NCBI RefSeq assembly: GCF_003012705.1
Contig: NZ_PXYL01000009.1
Coordinates: 159,631-223,630, forward strand
Direction: 5' to 3'
Length of the DNA: 64,000 bases
DNA from: Pseudaminobacter soli (ex Li et al. 2025)
Lineage (GTDB): Bacteria; Pseudomonadota; Alphaproteobacteria; Rhizobiales; Rhizobiaceae
The notes below the pieces were generated by a model. That model worked only from the letters and a program-made list of their open reading frames with translations. It did not search any database and was not told the DNA's origin. This document shows, one piece after another, positions 38,273-47,661 of this stretch (positions are counted from its first letter, which is position 1; each line of letters opens with the position of its first letter). Made by a program: the position numbers and the translations under genes.

Positions 38273-39039
38273 CGGCCGCGAGCTTTCAGCAGCCGGATCG
38301 GCGACGCCCGGAACCGCTCTGGTTCCAGGTCGAGGAAGCGATCCGCGCCATCATCAAGAGCGGCGAATGGAGCACCGGAGACCAGATACCGGCGGAGGAC
38401 CGGCTGTGCGCGCTGTTCGGCGTCAGTCGCATCACGCTTCGTCACGCGCTGCGCAATCTGGAGGATCACGGCCTGCTGCGGCGTGAACACGGGCGCGGCA
38501 CCTTCGTGCGCTCGACCACGCTTGTCGCAGGTACGCGCGAGTTGACGAGCTTTACGCAGGAGATGCGCAACATCGGTGTTTCGGTGGGGTCGCGCATTCT
38601 CGACTGCAGCCTGACGAAAGCCGATGCTGCCACCGCGGCGGCGCTGCAAATCGAGGAAGGCGATCCGGTCGTGCGCATCCGACGCCTGCGGCTCGGCAAT
38701 GACGAACCCATCGGCATTCAGACGGCGCAGCTTTCAGGCGCGCGGGTGCCGGGCTTTCTCGACTCAGGCCTTCTACAGGGCTCGCTCTACGAAGCGCTGG
38801 AGCGGCTTTACGGCATCGTTCCGCTTGAGGCCCAGGAAAGCTATCGCGTCGGCACCGTGCCGGAAGCAGACGCGGAATTGCTTGACCTTGCCGCAGGCAC
38901 CCCGGCCTTCATCGTCGAGCGCATCACGACCGACGAGCGCGGGCCGTTTGAATATACGGTCTCGACCATGCGCGGCGATCGCTACGAGATCCGCTCGACG
39001 CTGCGCGCAGGCCGCGTTCCATCCAACCCCCGAAGCTGA
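38269..39039 (+). CDS. GntR-family regulator (HutC/UTRA type)
   Basis: This 256-residue regulator has an N-terminal winged helix (AIIKSGEWSTGDQIPAEDRL near residue 25, then FGVSRITLRHALRNLE) and a C-terminal UTRA ligand-binding domain (residues ~90-245; for example GDPVVRIRRLRLGNDEPIG). UTRA regulators often sense phosphorylated sugars. The ATG overlaps the kinase stop (ATGA). The palindromes at 37139 and 37325 are its likely sites. Confidence 0.9.
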   Translation: MTAASFQQPDRRRPEPLWFQVEEAIRAIIKSGEWSTGDQIPAEDRLCALFGVSRITLRHALRNLEDHGLLRREHGRGTFVRSTTLVAGTRELTSFTQEMRNIGVSVGSRILDCSLTKADAATAAALQIEEGDPVVRIRRLRLGNDEPIGIQTAQLSGARVPGFLDSGLLQGSLYEALERLYGIVPLEAQESYRVGTVPEADAELLDLAAGTPAFIVERITTDERGPFEYTVSTMRGDRYEIRSTLRAGRVPSNPRS

Positions 39040-39061
39040 CAGCAAGCCAGGAGCATCTCGC

Positions 39062-39853
39062 GTGTCCGATTTCTACATACCTCGCCTCGTCACCCTCATC
39101 GAGAAGGCATCGAAAGCCAATGCCGAAGCCTTCGAGCAGGTCGCCAGCCGCTTTGCGGATACACTTCAGAACGGCGGTCTGATCCATTTGTTCGGCTCCG
39201 GCCATTCGGTTCTGCCCTGCCAGGAAGTGTTTCCTCGCTACGGCTCCTATGTCGGCTTCAATCCGCTCACCGATCCTCGGGTCATGTGGCACAACGTGCT
39301 GGGTGCCGGTGGCGTACGCGAGTTGCTGTGGCTCGAGCGGACCGAGAAATATGCGGACAAGTTCCTCGACCACCAGCCGCTCAACGAGGGCGACTCGATC
39401 ATCATCTTCGGTCATAGCGGCCGCAATGCCTCAGGCATCGACACGGCCCTTTACGCGAAGAAACGCGGGCTTTTCGTGGTCGCCGTGACCAGCACCAACA
39501 ATCTCGACAAGCCGGCCACCCACTCCTCGGGCAAGCGCCTGGCCGATGCAGCCGACCTCGTCATCGACACCTGTTCACCGATCGAGGACGCGATCGTGCC
39601 GATCGAAGGCTGGAGCCGGCCGGTTTCGGGTTCTTCGACGGTCCTGGCCATGATCATGGCGCATGAACTGATCGCCCGCACCGCCGACGCCCTGTCGAAG
39701 CGCGGCATTGAGCTGCCTGTCTTCGCCTCGCCGACCATCGCCGGTGTGACGCTGCACGACACGGACATGATCTACGGCGCCTACCGCGAGCGCATGCTAG
39801 AGGCGCAGAAGAAGCACCTGCCCGCCTTTCAAGCGACCATGCGCGGCGAGTGA
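39062..39853 (+). CDS. SIS-domain sugar isomerase-like protein (UPF0309 type)
   Basis: This 263-residue SIS (sugar isomerase) domain protein has the phosphosugar-binding HLFGSGHSVLPCQEVFPR near residue 42, IIFGHSGRNASGIDTAL near residue 117 and VAVTSTNN. The length and arrangement match the UPF0309 family, whose substrate is not established. The GTG at 39062 follows AGGAG (39049-39053) by eight bases. It is the third gene after the kinase and regulator, so it probably acts on the phosphorylated sugar. Confidence 0.85.
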   Translation: MSDFYIPRLVTLIEKASKANAEAFEQVASRFADTLQNGGLIHLFGSGHSVLPCQEVFPRYGSYVGFNPLTDPRVMWHNVLGAGGVRELLWLERTEKYADKFLDHQPLNEGDSIIIFGHSGRNASGIDTALYAKKRGLFVVAVTSTNNLDKPATHSSGKRLADAADLVIDTCSPIEDAIVPIEGWSRPVSGSSTVLAMIMAHELIARTADALSKRGIELPVFASPTIAGVTLHDTDMIYGAYRERMLEAQKKHLPAFQATMRGE

Positions 39854-40017
39854 CGATCAGGGCTGGCGCCGCGTCCGCTGCGCCAGCTCGCAATTCATAG
39901 GAAAATCCGTTTAATTTATATAATTATGCGAAATTGCCATATAGATAAGGCTAGTGTTGTCTGTCGCTCAGCACGGGGGTGATGTCGCCGCCTCCAGATC
40001 ACGCTAGCGAGGGACAG

Positions 40018-41454
40018 ATGACGCAATACCCGGTTATTCAGCTCTACATCGACGGGACATGGAGGCAGACGGCTGAAAGCCTGCCGGTCATCAATCCAGC
40101 CGATGAAACGACTATCGGGAAAACACCCATTGCGACCCGTGCCGACCTGGACGACGCACTTGCGGCGGCTGAGCGGGGCTTCAAACTGTGGAGCGCGACC
40201 TCGCCGGCCGATCGTGCGGCAGTCATCATGCGGGCTGCGGCAATCATGCGCGAGCGGCAGGACGAGATCGCTCGCGCGATCACGCTCGAGCACGGCAAGC
40301 CGTTCGAGCAGGCGCGGCTGGAGGTCATACGAGGCTGCGAATTTTTCGAATGGGACGCAGGGGAGGGCCTGCGCACCTATGGCCGCGTGATCCCAAGCAA
40401 GCCGGGCATTCGCTACGTCGTCGTCCATCAGCCGATCGGCACGGTCGCGGCCTTCTCTCCCTGGAACTTCCCGCTGAGCCAGCCATGCCGCAAGGTCGCA
40501 GGCGCCCTGGCTGCCGGCTGCTCGATCATCTTGAAGGCGGCCGAGGAGACTCCGGCGGGAGCCGTCCACATTGCCCGCGCACTTCATGACGCGGGTTTGC
40601 CTGCCGGCGTTATGAACCTCGTCTTCGGCATCCCTTCCGAGATTTCGGAATATCTCATCCCGCACCAGCAGACGCGCCTGGTCGCCTTTACCGGCTCGAC
40701 CGCCGTGGGCAAGCATCTCACGGAAATCGCCGCGCGACACATGAAGCCGGTGCTGATGGAACTCGGTGGACACGCGCCGGTGATCGTCTGCGAAGATGCC
40801 AACCCGGTCGCGTCCGGCAGGCTTTCGGCCGTGCGCAAGGCACGCAATGCCGGGCAGGTCTGCACTTCGCCAACGCGCTTCTTTGTCCACGAGTCCATCT
40901 ACAAGCCCTTTACCGATGCCTTCGTCGAAAGGGCCAAGGCCGTCATCGTCGGCAATGGATTCGATCCGGCCACCGAGATGGGGCCGTTGGCCAACCATCG
41001 CCGCATCGAGGCGCTGGAAACGCTTGTCGCCGATGCACGGCAGAAGGGCGCGCGCGTGCTGACCGGCGGCGAGCGCATCCAAAATCGCGGCTACTTCTTC
41101 CCGGTGACGGTTCTGGCCGACGTGCCCGACGACGCGCGCGCCATGCGCGAGGAGCCGTTCGGACCGCTCGCGCTCATCAATCCGGTCTCATCGCTGGACG
41201 AGGCGATCGAAAAGGCAAATTCGCTGCCTTTCGGCCTGGCCGCATATGCGTTCACCGATTCAGCCTTCAACGTCGACCAGCTCGTTCAACGCGTTGAAGC
41301 CGGCAATCTCTCGATCAACACGCTGGAAGCGTCCGTCCCGGAAACGCCATTCGGCGGCGTTAAGGAAAGCGGCTATGGACGTGAAGGCGGTGCGGAAGGG
41401 CTGTCGCACTACACGGTGGTCAAGAACGTGTCGCACCAGATGCGCTATAGCTAA
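40018..41454 (+). CDS. NAD(P)-dependent aldehyde dehydrogenase (succinate-semialdehyde dehydrogenase-like)
   Basis: This 478-residue ALDH-superfamily enzyme is of the GabD-like group. The oxyanion Asn is in SPWNFPLSQP (near residue 150), the general base Glu in MELGGHAP (near residue 250) and the catalytic Cys in NAGQVCTSP (near residue 284). GAGGGACAG precedes the ATG at 40018. An AT-rich stretch (39905-39950) upstream is a likely promoter. Succinic semialdehyde is an end product of classical B6 degradation, but the gene is over 20 kb from those genes and a link is speculative. Confidence 0.85.
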   Translation: MTQYPVIQLYIDGTWRQTAESLPVINPADETTIGKTPIATRADLDDALAAAERGFKLWSATSPADRAAVIMRAAAIMRERQDEIARAITLEHGKPFEQARLEVIRGCEFFEWDAGEGLRTYGRVIPSKPGIRYVVVHQPIGTVAAFSPWNFPLSQPCRKVAGALAAGCSIILKAAEETPAGAVHIARALHDAGLPAGVMNLVFGIPSEISEYLIPHQQTRLVAFTGSTAVGKHLTEIAARHMKPVLMELGGHAPVIVCEDANPVASGRLSAVRKARNAGQVCTSPTRFFVHESIYKPFTDAFVERAKAVIVGNGFDPATEMGPLANHRRIEALETLVADARQKGARVLTGGERIQNRGYFFPVTVLADVPDDARAMREEPFGPLALINPVSSLDEAIEKANSLPFGLAAYAFTDSAFNVDQLVQRVEAGNLSINTLEASVPETPFGGVKESGYGREGGAEGLSHYTVVKNVSHQMRYS

Positions 41455-41521
41455 GCATTAGAAGCTATCGCGCTGACGAAGGAACGCTCAGGCCACAAGT
41501 GAATTCCCGTTGAGCTCAGCG

Positions 41522-41550
41522 GCCCGCCTTGGTCTCCAGGGCGGGCTTTA
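41522..41550 (+). terminator. Rho-independent terminator after the aldehyde dehydrogenase gene
   Basis: GCCCGCC (41522-41528) pairs with GGCGGGC (41540-41546) across an 11-base loop, followed by TTTAT. It lies about 70 bases after the aldehyde dehydrogenase stop and before the secreted unknown. Confidence 0.7.
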
Positions 41551-41590
41551 TGCGTCTTGAGATCGGCGGCTGGAAGTTTTCTATGCGGTG

Positions 41591-42397
41591 ATGCACAACT
41601 GGCCAAGTATTGTCTTGGGGGAAGTCGCCTTGGGGAAGTTTGGCCTGCGTTATCATCTGGCTGCGTTTCTGACGTTATTTCCGCTGGTTGGCCAGTCTGC
41701 GCCGTTGACGCCCAACGAAGGCGCAATTTCTTTTATCGGCACACTAACCGATGGCGACGGCAAGCCGGGCAGCTTCGCGATCGAAGCGGAGCTCAAGGAC
41801 GGAGATTTCATCGGTCGAGGCCGCATCGTCACGAGCGACCATACGGTAAGGGGCGACATCACCCAGGGCTTCCTCGAGAACGGTCGCTGTTCGATCCGCA
41901 TCGAGTCCGGACGAGCCCACGGCGACATCAGCGGCAAGTGCGACAGCGATAAAATCGACGGGCAGTTTGAAACCTTCTACCCTGGGAGTGGCTCGAAGCT
42001 GGGTGCTGTCAGCGGGATGGTGCGAACGACAGCCGAACCGGCGGCTGACGAAGACGTCCCGTTGCCGACAGTAAAGCTTACGTGCGTCTTTCAAGACCGC
42101 AAGGTCAGCTTCAAATGGGGCGAGCCGATCCAGTACAGCTTGGCCTTCAGCAACTTGGGCAGCCTGACGCTCACCCCTGAGGGTCTTTACAAGGCTGGCA
42201 CCAGCACCGAGGGCCAGTTCGTCCGCATCGGGGACAAGATCAGGCTCGTCAGTGGTACCTGGTCGGGGGCGATCGGTAGCATCGAGCGCGATCGCTCGGG
42301 CGAGCCGGCGGTGATTTTCTACATCGAGAAGAATCGCGGGCCCGATGGTACCCATCTCGTCGACCCCTACACTACACACTGCACTCAGGCGCGATGA
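41591..42397 (+). CDS. Secreted hypothetical protein
   Basis: This protein of about 268 residues from the ATG at 41591 has a signal-like segment (YHLAAFLTLFPLVGQSA) and a mostly beta-rich mature region in which glycine-rich strands such as GRGRIVTSD and RGDITQGF recur. The true start may be the in-frame TTG at 41630, which has GGGGGAAG at good spacing and would give a cleaner 25-residue signal peptide. I do not recognise the family. It follows a terminator and stands alone. Confidence 0.6.
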   Translation: MHNWPSIVLGEVALGKFGLRYHLAAFLTLFPLVGQSAPLTPNEGAISFIGTLTDGDGKPGSFAIEAELKDGDFIGRGRIVTSDHTVRGDITQGFLENGRCSIRIESGRAHGDISGKCDSDKIDGQFETFYPGSGSKLGAVSGMVRTTAEPAADEDVPLPTVKLTCVFQDRKVSFKWGEPIQYSLAFSNLGSLTLTPEGLYKAGTSTEGQFVRIGDKIRLVSGTWSGAIGSIERDRSGEPAVIFYIEKNRGPDGTHLVDPYTTHCTQAR

Positions 42398-42638
42398 GCC
42401 TCGACAGGTTCGGCGGAACGAGCTTCTTCGTTCAAAGTTGAGATTGCAATGCGCGTTCATCGGCAGCGGAAAGCTGGCCGCGCTCGTGGCTGAACTCCGG
42501 TCTGGTTCATGAAGCGCCATGCCTACGAAATACTCGCCCAGGGTTAGCCTGACAGCCCCCACGTAAGCTACGCAACAATGTCCTTGTTTATGGGCAGCCT
42601 TATGACGAGTGGCCAGTTTGCCTGCTGCAACGCACAAT

Positions 42639-42671
42639 AAAAACGTTTTTATTTTTCTTGAAATCGTTTTT
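42639..42671. promoter_or_regulatory. LacI-type operator with near-repeat
   Basis: AAAAACGTTTTT (42639-42650) is a perfect 12-bp palindrome with the central CG typical of LacI-family operators. A related half, AAATCGTTTTTA, follows at 42661-42672. Both lie just upstream of the LacI-family gene at 42715, so autoregulation is likely. The 240 bases before them, back to 42398, hold nothing I can identify. Confidence 0.65.
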
Positions 42672-42714
42672 AATCATGGGCAACTTGCTAACCGTGGAGG
42701 ATGAAGAAGCAGGT

Positions 42715-43788
42715 ATGGCCGAAGAGAAACCCGCAGGTAGCCGGCTTACGCCAACGATTAAGACGCTAGCGGCGCGTACCGGCTATTCGATCGGCACGAT
42801 CTCGAAGGCACTACGCGGTTCACCGGTCGTTACCCCGTCGACCCGAGAGGCAATTTTCGCTGCCGCGCGGGAGCTGGGCTACCAAGCGAACGCGCGCGGC
42901 ATGGCGTTACGGACCGGCAGGACCTACCAGGCGGCAGTGCTGATGCCTATTACTTCGGCCGCCGGATATGAATGGGATGGGGTCGAATACACTCAGATCC
43001 TCAGTGGCATCAGCCAGGCACTGGAAGGCAGTGACTACCAGCTTGCGGTACATGGCTACCGCAAATTCGATGATGCCTGTGCCATCGCCCGCCGCATTGT
43101 CGACCAGAGGCTTGCCGATGGGCTGATTTTCTCGGGCGTTCTCTCCGACGATGCCCGCATCACGATGCTGGTGGAGGCGGATTTTCCTTTCGTCTCACTC
43201 GGTCGCTGCCGTAAACCTTTCGTCTACGCTCATGTTGATATCGACAACGAGTGGGCGGCTTATGCTGCCACGGCGCGGCTGATAGCTGGCGGTCACCGGC
43301 GTGTTGCGCTCATTAATGCTGGGCCACGCTATTCCTATGCGTTGGATAGGATCGACGGCTTCTCCCGTGCTTTTCGCGAAGCGGGGCTCACCCCGTCACT
43401 CGATCTGGTTCGGGGCGGTGACTTGTCAACGCGTTTCGGTCGCGAAAGCACGCTGGCCCTTGTCAATCAGCCCGCTCCGCCGACAGCACTTGTATGCGTG
43501 AACGAATCCACGACGCTGGGAGCAATGTCCGCACTGGTCAGTCTCGGCCTCGCCGTCGGCGTGGACATTGACGTTGTCGCCTATGACGACATCAATGTCA
43601 GTGCCTATTTCAGCCCGCCCGTCACCACCTTCTACCAGCCCATCGAGGTGCTCGGCCGCAGGTTGGGCGAGTTCCTGCTCCGGCGCATGGCGGGAGAAAA
43701 ACCCGCGCAGCTTGTCGAAATTTTCCGTCCGGAGTTGATCGGACGACAGCCGGACAATCTCGGCGGTCGCCTAATCGGCCCTGATTAG
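42715..43788 (+). CDS. LacI-family regulator
   Basis: This 357-residue regulator has the helix-turn-helix TIKTLAARTGYSIGTISKAL near residue 13 and a C-terminal sensor domain (AAVLMPITSAAGYEW near residue 70). The ATG at 42715 is chosen because it places the helix-turn-helix at the usual distance from the N-terminus and leaves the operator-like palindromes upstream; ATG 42676 is possible. It is followed by a binding protein, permease, beta-glucosidase and SDR on the same strand, which it probably controls. A glycoside or its product is the likely inducer. Confidence 0.88.
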   Translation: MAEEKPAGSRLTPTIKTLAARTGYSIGTISKALRGSPVVTPSTREAIFAAARELGYQANARGMALRTGRTYQAAVLMPITSAAGYEWDGVEYTQILSGISQALEGSDYQLAVHGYRKFDDACAIARRIVDQRLADGLIFSGVLSDDARITMLVEADFPFVSLGRCRKPFVYAHVDIDNEWAAYAATARLIAGGHRRVALINAGPRYSYALDRIDGFSRAFREAGLTPSLDLVRGGDLSTRFGRESTLALVNQPAPPTALVCVNESTTLGAMSALVSLGLAVGVDIDVVAYDDINVSAYFSPPVTTFYQPIEVLGRRLGEFLLRRMAGEKPAQLVEIFRPELIGRQPDNLGGRLIGPD

Positions 43789-43816
43789 CAACTGATCTAG
43801 AAAGGGAGGAAAGTGC

Positions 43817-44563
43817 ATGAAGAAGATCATATTCGGCCTCGCGCTGGCGCTGCTTGCGGCTAGTCAGGCACACGCTGCCGACCTCGACGGGAAAATGTTA
43901 AGGGTGGGGTCCGACACCACATCGCCGCCGATGGAGAGTGTGGATACGGCGACAGGCCAAATCGTCGGCTTCGACGTCGATGTGGTCAACGCCATCTGCG
44001 CCAAGATCAATTGCAACGCTGAGTTCGTCACTACTGGGTGGGACGGCATCTTCGCCGCGCTGAACCAGGGCAATTTCGATCTCGTCGCCTCCGGTGTCTC
44101 GATCACAGTCGAGCGCAAGAAGGCAATGGATTTCTCCGAACCTTACATCATCAATAGCCAAGCCATCCTGACACGTGTCGAGGATGAGGGCCTCACCCCC
44201 GACGATTTCAAGTCCAAGGGGAAAAAGTTATCCGCGCAAGCCAACACCACTGACGCGCAGGTCGCAGAAAGCATCGTCGGCAAGGACAACGTCATCGCCT
44301 ATGATAGCTTCAGCGCCTCCGTCATCGCGCTCAAGAACAAGGACGTCGACGGCGTCGTTATCAATGGTGCCAACGCTGCCGCATACGAGAAGGAGTTTGC
44401 CGGCGAGCTGGTAGTGCCGATCCGCGACCTGCAGTCCGATCCGCTCGGCCTGGTCTTTCGCACGGGCGACGAGAATGTCGTCGCGTTCAACGAGGGCCTT
44501 AAGGCGATCAAGGCGGACGGCACCCTCGACGCCCTGATCAACAAGTACTGGAGTGTCAAGTAA
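43817..44563 (+). CDS. Polar amino acid-type ABC substrate-binding protein (family 3)
   Basis: This 248-residue periplasmic protein has a signal peptide (FGLALALLAASQAHA). Family-3 features are present: MLRVGSDTTSPPMES after cleavage, IVGFDVDVVNAIC near residue 53, WDGIFAALNQGNFDLV and VERKKAMDFSEPY near residue 97. The family binds amino acids, opines and related small cationic or polar compounds. AAAGGGAGG lies before the ATG. A downstream hairpin separates it from the permease gene. Confidence 0.9.
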   Translation: MKKIIFGLALALLAASQAHAADLDGKMLRVGSDTTSPPMESVDTATGQIVGFDVDVVNAICAKINCNAEFVTTGWDGIFAALNQGNFDLVASGVSITVERKKAMDFSEPYIINSQAILTRVEDEGLTPDDFKSKGKKLSAQANTTDAQVAESIVGKDNVIAYDSFSASVIALKNKDVDGVVINGANAAAYEKEFAGELVVPIRDLQSDPLGLVFRTGDENVVAFNEGLKAIKADGTLDALINKYWSVK

Positions 44564-44579
44564 GCCAGGGTTGGTCGAT

Positions 44580-44607
44580 AGTCCCGGCGCGCCGCTGCGC
44601 CGGGACT
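44580..44607 (+). other. Stem-loop between binding-protein and permease genes
   Basis: AGTCCCGGCGC (44580-44590) and GCGCCGGGACT (44597-44607) form a perfect 11-bp stem with a six-base loop, 16 bases after the binding-protein stop. There is no U-tract, so it probably stabilises or partly attenuates the message, as in the BMP and ribitol operons. Confidence 0.65.
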
Positions 44608-44630
44608 GCTCATGGGAGACGCGGATACAA

Positions 44631-46280
44631 ATGCAGTTCCTTATGCGCCTGCGGCCCAGCAATCTCATTATTGCCGCCGCCTTGCCGTTCATTGTTTATC
44701 TCTTCGGCTCTTCAGCTGACTATAGTCGCTCGCTACGTGCAATCCTCGGTGTCGAGCACGGATCCTCGGCAGCTTTCCTAGGTTTCCTGGCGCTGGCAGT
44801 TGCTTTCGCCACAGGTCTTGGAACAGTGCTGTTCACGCGCGTTTCAATGCCTCGGTGGCGTCTAGCGACGGCCTGCGTTGTGCTGAACCTGGTCGCCGCG
44901 GTGCTTGTTGCGATGACCGATCTGGTCCGCCCTTATGCATCTTCGATCGTCGCAAACGCAGTCGATCCCTTCACTTCAAAACTAATCGTCCAGGGCGTGA
45001 CGCCGCGGCAATTGATGAGCGATGCTGAGGCCATGGTGCATGGCTACACGGCAGCGCTTGCATGGACCTATCTGGCTCTGACGATCATTGCCTCTGCGTT
45101 GCTCTTCCTAGGCGGTCTTCATGGCAAGGCCGGTCCGGCCCGTGGCATCAGCCGCATGATGCTGATCGTATTCAACGGCCTAGGCCTCGCCATCATTCTC
45201 TTCATCGCCCCGATGGCCTTTGCCGCAGGCGTGGCCACGACCGTTCGCGCAGCGGTCGCAGCCTATATCCTAGCGGCGCTGTTGGGCCTCGTCTGGGTCG
45301 GGCTGCTCAAGCTTCAGTACAGTGCCCGAGCTGAGCTCACTTTTGTTGCACTGCCCGCGCTACTGGCCTGCGCAGCGGCATGGTTCCTGTTTCAGCCGCG
45401 CGAAGGCTATGCGCTAGTAGGTGCCTTCGGCGGCAAGGTTGCGGTGGTCTCCGGCACGCCATCAGGGATGATCGGCGCGGTACGCTTCGGCCAATTCCCC
45501 GGCGCTCCGGAAGACGAGTTGCCCCTGCGCACATTCAAGGGATCGGCCGAGGCGATCCAAGCGCTAGCAACGAAGGCCGACGTAAGTGCAGCACTTCTGC
45601 CTGCGACGTCAGTGCCTGCTGACTTGCCGGTGCAATGGCACACCGAGGCGCTCAACGATCGAGACAAGGCGGCCGGCATCACGCTGGCTGTAATGGCTAT
45701 CGTGCTCGGTCTGCTGACCTTCGGCGGACATATCCATCGCAGGCACCCGCTCTCCATAGGCTCGGAGTTCATCATCGACACGATCCGTGGCATTCCGATG
45801 CTGGTGATTGTGCTATATGTCGGCCTGCCCCTTGCCGGCGCGATGAAGGACGCCACCCAAGGCATTTTCGATCCGCCAAACCTGGCGCGCGGCATCGCCG
45901 CTATGGCACTCGCCTATTCCGCATATCTGGCCGAAATCTTCCGCTCCGGCATCAACGCCATTCCGCGCGGACAGATCGAAGCGGCGCGCAGCCTTGGCCT
46001 TAACGGTTGGAAGACCGCCCGCCTCGTCGTGCTGCCGCAGGCCTTCCGTATCATCATTCCGCCGCTCGGCAACGAGCTGATCGCCATCCTCAAGGACACC
46101 TCCCTTTTATCGATTCTGTCGATCCGCGACGTCACGCAGCGAATGCGGGAGTTTCAATCGGCGAGCTTTCTGCCTTTTGCGCCCTACAACTCCGCTGCCA
46201 TCTTTTACATCCTGCTCACGTTGGCCGCAGCCAGCCTCGTCAATAGCTTCGAGAGAAAATATGACATCAAGCACAGATAG
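44631..46280 (+). CDS. Amino-acid-type ABC permease with large N-terminal extension
   Basis: This 549-residue protein has two parts. The C-terminal ~220 residues are a HisM/GlnP-type permease (DTIRGIPMLVIVLYVGLP, then the EAA loop INAIPRGQIEAARSLGLNGW). The first ~330 residues are additional: about six to seven hydrophobic segments, then a soluble stretch (residues ~290-380, starting GGKVAVVSGTPSG) that looks like part of a family-3 binding domain. Ordinary permeases of this class are 220-400 residues. The ATG at 44631 is preferred to an upstream TTG. No cognate ATPase gene is in the window. The stop overlaps the beta-glucosidase start by 20 bases. Confidence 0.82.
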   Translation: MQFLMRLRPSNLIIAAALPFIVYLFGSSADYSRSLRAILGVEHGSSAAFLGFLALAVAFATGLGTVLFTRVSMPRWRLATACVVLNLVAAVLVAMTDLVRPYASSIVANAVDPFTSKLIVQGVTPRQLMSDAEAMVHGYTAALAWTYLALTIIASALLFLGGLHGKAGPARGISRMMLIVFNGLGLAIILFIAPMAFAAGVATTVRAAVAAYILAALLGLVWVGLLKLQYSARAELTFVALPALLACAAAWFLFQPREGYALVGAFGGKVAVVSGTPSGMIGAVRFGQFPGAPEDELPLRTFKGSAEAIQALATKADVSAALLPATSVPADLPVQWHTEALNDRDKAAGITLAVMAIVLGLLTFGGHIHRRHPLSIGSEFIIDTIRGIPMLVIVLYVGLPLAGAMKDATQGIFDPPNLARGIAAMALAYSAYLAEIFRSGINAIPRGQIEAARSLGLNGWKTARLVVLPQAFRIIIPPLGNELIAILKDTSLLSILSIRDVTQRMREFQSASFLPFAPYNSAAIFYILLTLAAASLVNSFERKYDIKHR

Positions 46281-47640
46281 CAGACAGATCCTCGAAGCCC
46301 GCGCGGCCTCGCTCGTATTTCCGCGCCATTTCGTGTTCGGCGCCGCCACCGCGGCCTACCAGACGGAAGGCGCGCCGGACGCCGACGGCAAGGGCGAGAG
46401 CATTTGGGACCGCTTCTGCAGGCGGCCGGATGCAATCGTCGATGGCTCCAGTGGCGACATTGCCTGTGACAGCTATTATCGCTGGAAAGATGATATCGCC
46501 GTGCTCGGCGCGCTAGGGCTCGGCGCTTACCGCTTCTCGTTCGCCTGGACGCGACTTTTGCCAACAGGCCGCGGCGCGCCCAACACCAAGGGCATTGCAT
46601 TCTACGACCGGCTGATCGATGATTTGCTGGAAGCCGGGATCGAGCCCTATGCCACGCTTTATCACTGGGATCTTCCGCAGACGCTGCAGGATGCCGGCGG
46701 CTGGTATAATCGTGACACGGCAGATGCGCTCGCCGAATATGCTGCTCTGGCTGCCCGCAGCTTCGGCGATCGCGTCAAGAAGTGGACGACGCTCAACGAG
46801 CCCTGGACCTTTTGCTGGTCGGGCCATGCCACGGGCGAGGATGCGCCGGGCCTCAGCGATGGCGCGAAGGGGGGTATCGTAGCCAGTCACCATGCACTGC
46901 TTGGACACGGCAAGGCGGTGCCAGCCATCCGTGCTGAGGTGGCGAACGCTTCCGTCGGTATCGTCCTCGACCTCAACGTGGCTGAGCCGGCCAGTGATGA
47001 CCAGCGAGACGCTGCCGCTGCGCAGCGTTTCGACGGTGCGCAGAACCGATGGTACCTGGATGCTGTTTTCAAGGGGGCCTATCCGCAGGACATGCTGGAA
47101 CTCTATGGCGGCTTGTTGCCGTCAATCCACGCTGAAGACAACGCGTTGATCGCCGCCCCGATCGATTATCTCGGAGTCAATATCTACCGCCGTTCCGTCA
47201 TCGCGGCAGGAGATGAACTTGCACCAATCAGCTACCGTCGGGTGCAGCCGGAGGGGAGCTATTCCGCAGTCGGGTACGAAATCTGGCCGCGCAGCATGTA
47301 CGACGTATTGGGCTATGTGAATGACCACTACGCTCCGAAGGAGATCTATATCTCTGAGAACGGCGTCGCCACCCGACCCGAGCAAATCGGTGCCGACGGC
47401 CATGTCTGGGACGAACTGAGGGCAGCTTATTACGTCGACCATCTTGAGCAGGTGACGAAAGCAGCAGCCGACGGTGTGCCGGTGCGTGGCTACTTCGCCT
47501 GGACGCTGATGGACAATTTCGAATGGGCCTACGGTTACACCACGCCATTCGGAATCACCCATGTTGATTTTCAAACCCAGCGGCGCACCGTCAAATATTC
47601 GGGCAAGGTCTACGCCATGATTGCCGCCAGGAGAGCGTAG
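46261..47640 (+). CDS. GH1 beta-glucosidase
   Basis: This 459-residue glycoside hydrolase family 1 enzyme has the acid/base Glu in TLNEPW (near residue 180), the nucleophile Glu in IYISENG (near residue 365) and the N-terminal signature FVFGAATAAYQTEGA (near residue 24). It has no signal peptide, so it acts on a glycoside already imported into the cytoplasm. The ATG at 46261 lies inside the end of the permease gene, so uptake and hydrolysis are co-expressed. It probably releases glucose from a glycosylated aglycone. Confidence 0.93.
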   Translation: MTSSTDSRQILEARAASLVFPRHFVFGAATAAYQTEGAPDADGKGESIWDRFCRRPDAIVDGSSGDIACDSYYRWKDDIAVLGALGLGAYRFSFAWTRLLPTGRGAPNTKGIAFYDRLIDDLLEAGIEPYATLYHWDLPQTLQDAGGWYNRDTADALAEYAALAARSFGDRVKKWTTLNEPWTFCWSGHATGEDAPGLSDGAKGGIVASHHALLGHGKAVPAIRAEVANASVGIVLDLNVAEPASDDQRDAAAAQRFDGAQNRWYLDAVFKGAYPQDMLELYGGLLPSIHAEDNALIAAPIDYLGVNIYRRSVIAAGDELAPISYRRVQPEGSYSAVGYEIWPRSMYDVLGYVNDHYAPKEIYISENGVATRPEQIGADGHVWDELRAAYYVDHLEQVTKAAADGVPVRGYFAWTLMDNFEWAYGYTTPFGITHVDFQTQRRTVKYSGKVYAMIAARRA

Positions 47641-47661
47641 CGACTTCCGGGAGCTCCACGC

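Noticed and set aside
44553..44630. Earlier start of the fused permease at 44553
   Set aside because: It overlaps the binding-protein stop and spans the perfect stem-loop at 44580-44607; ATG 44631 begins right before the first membrane segment.
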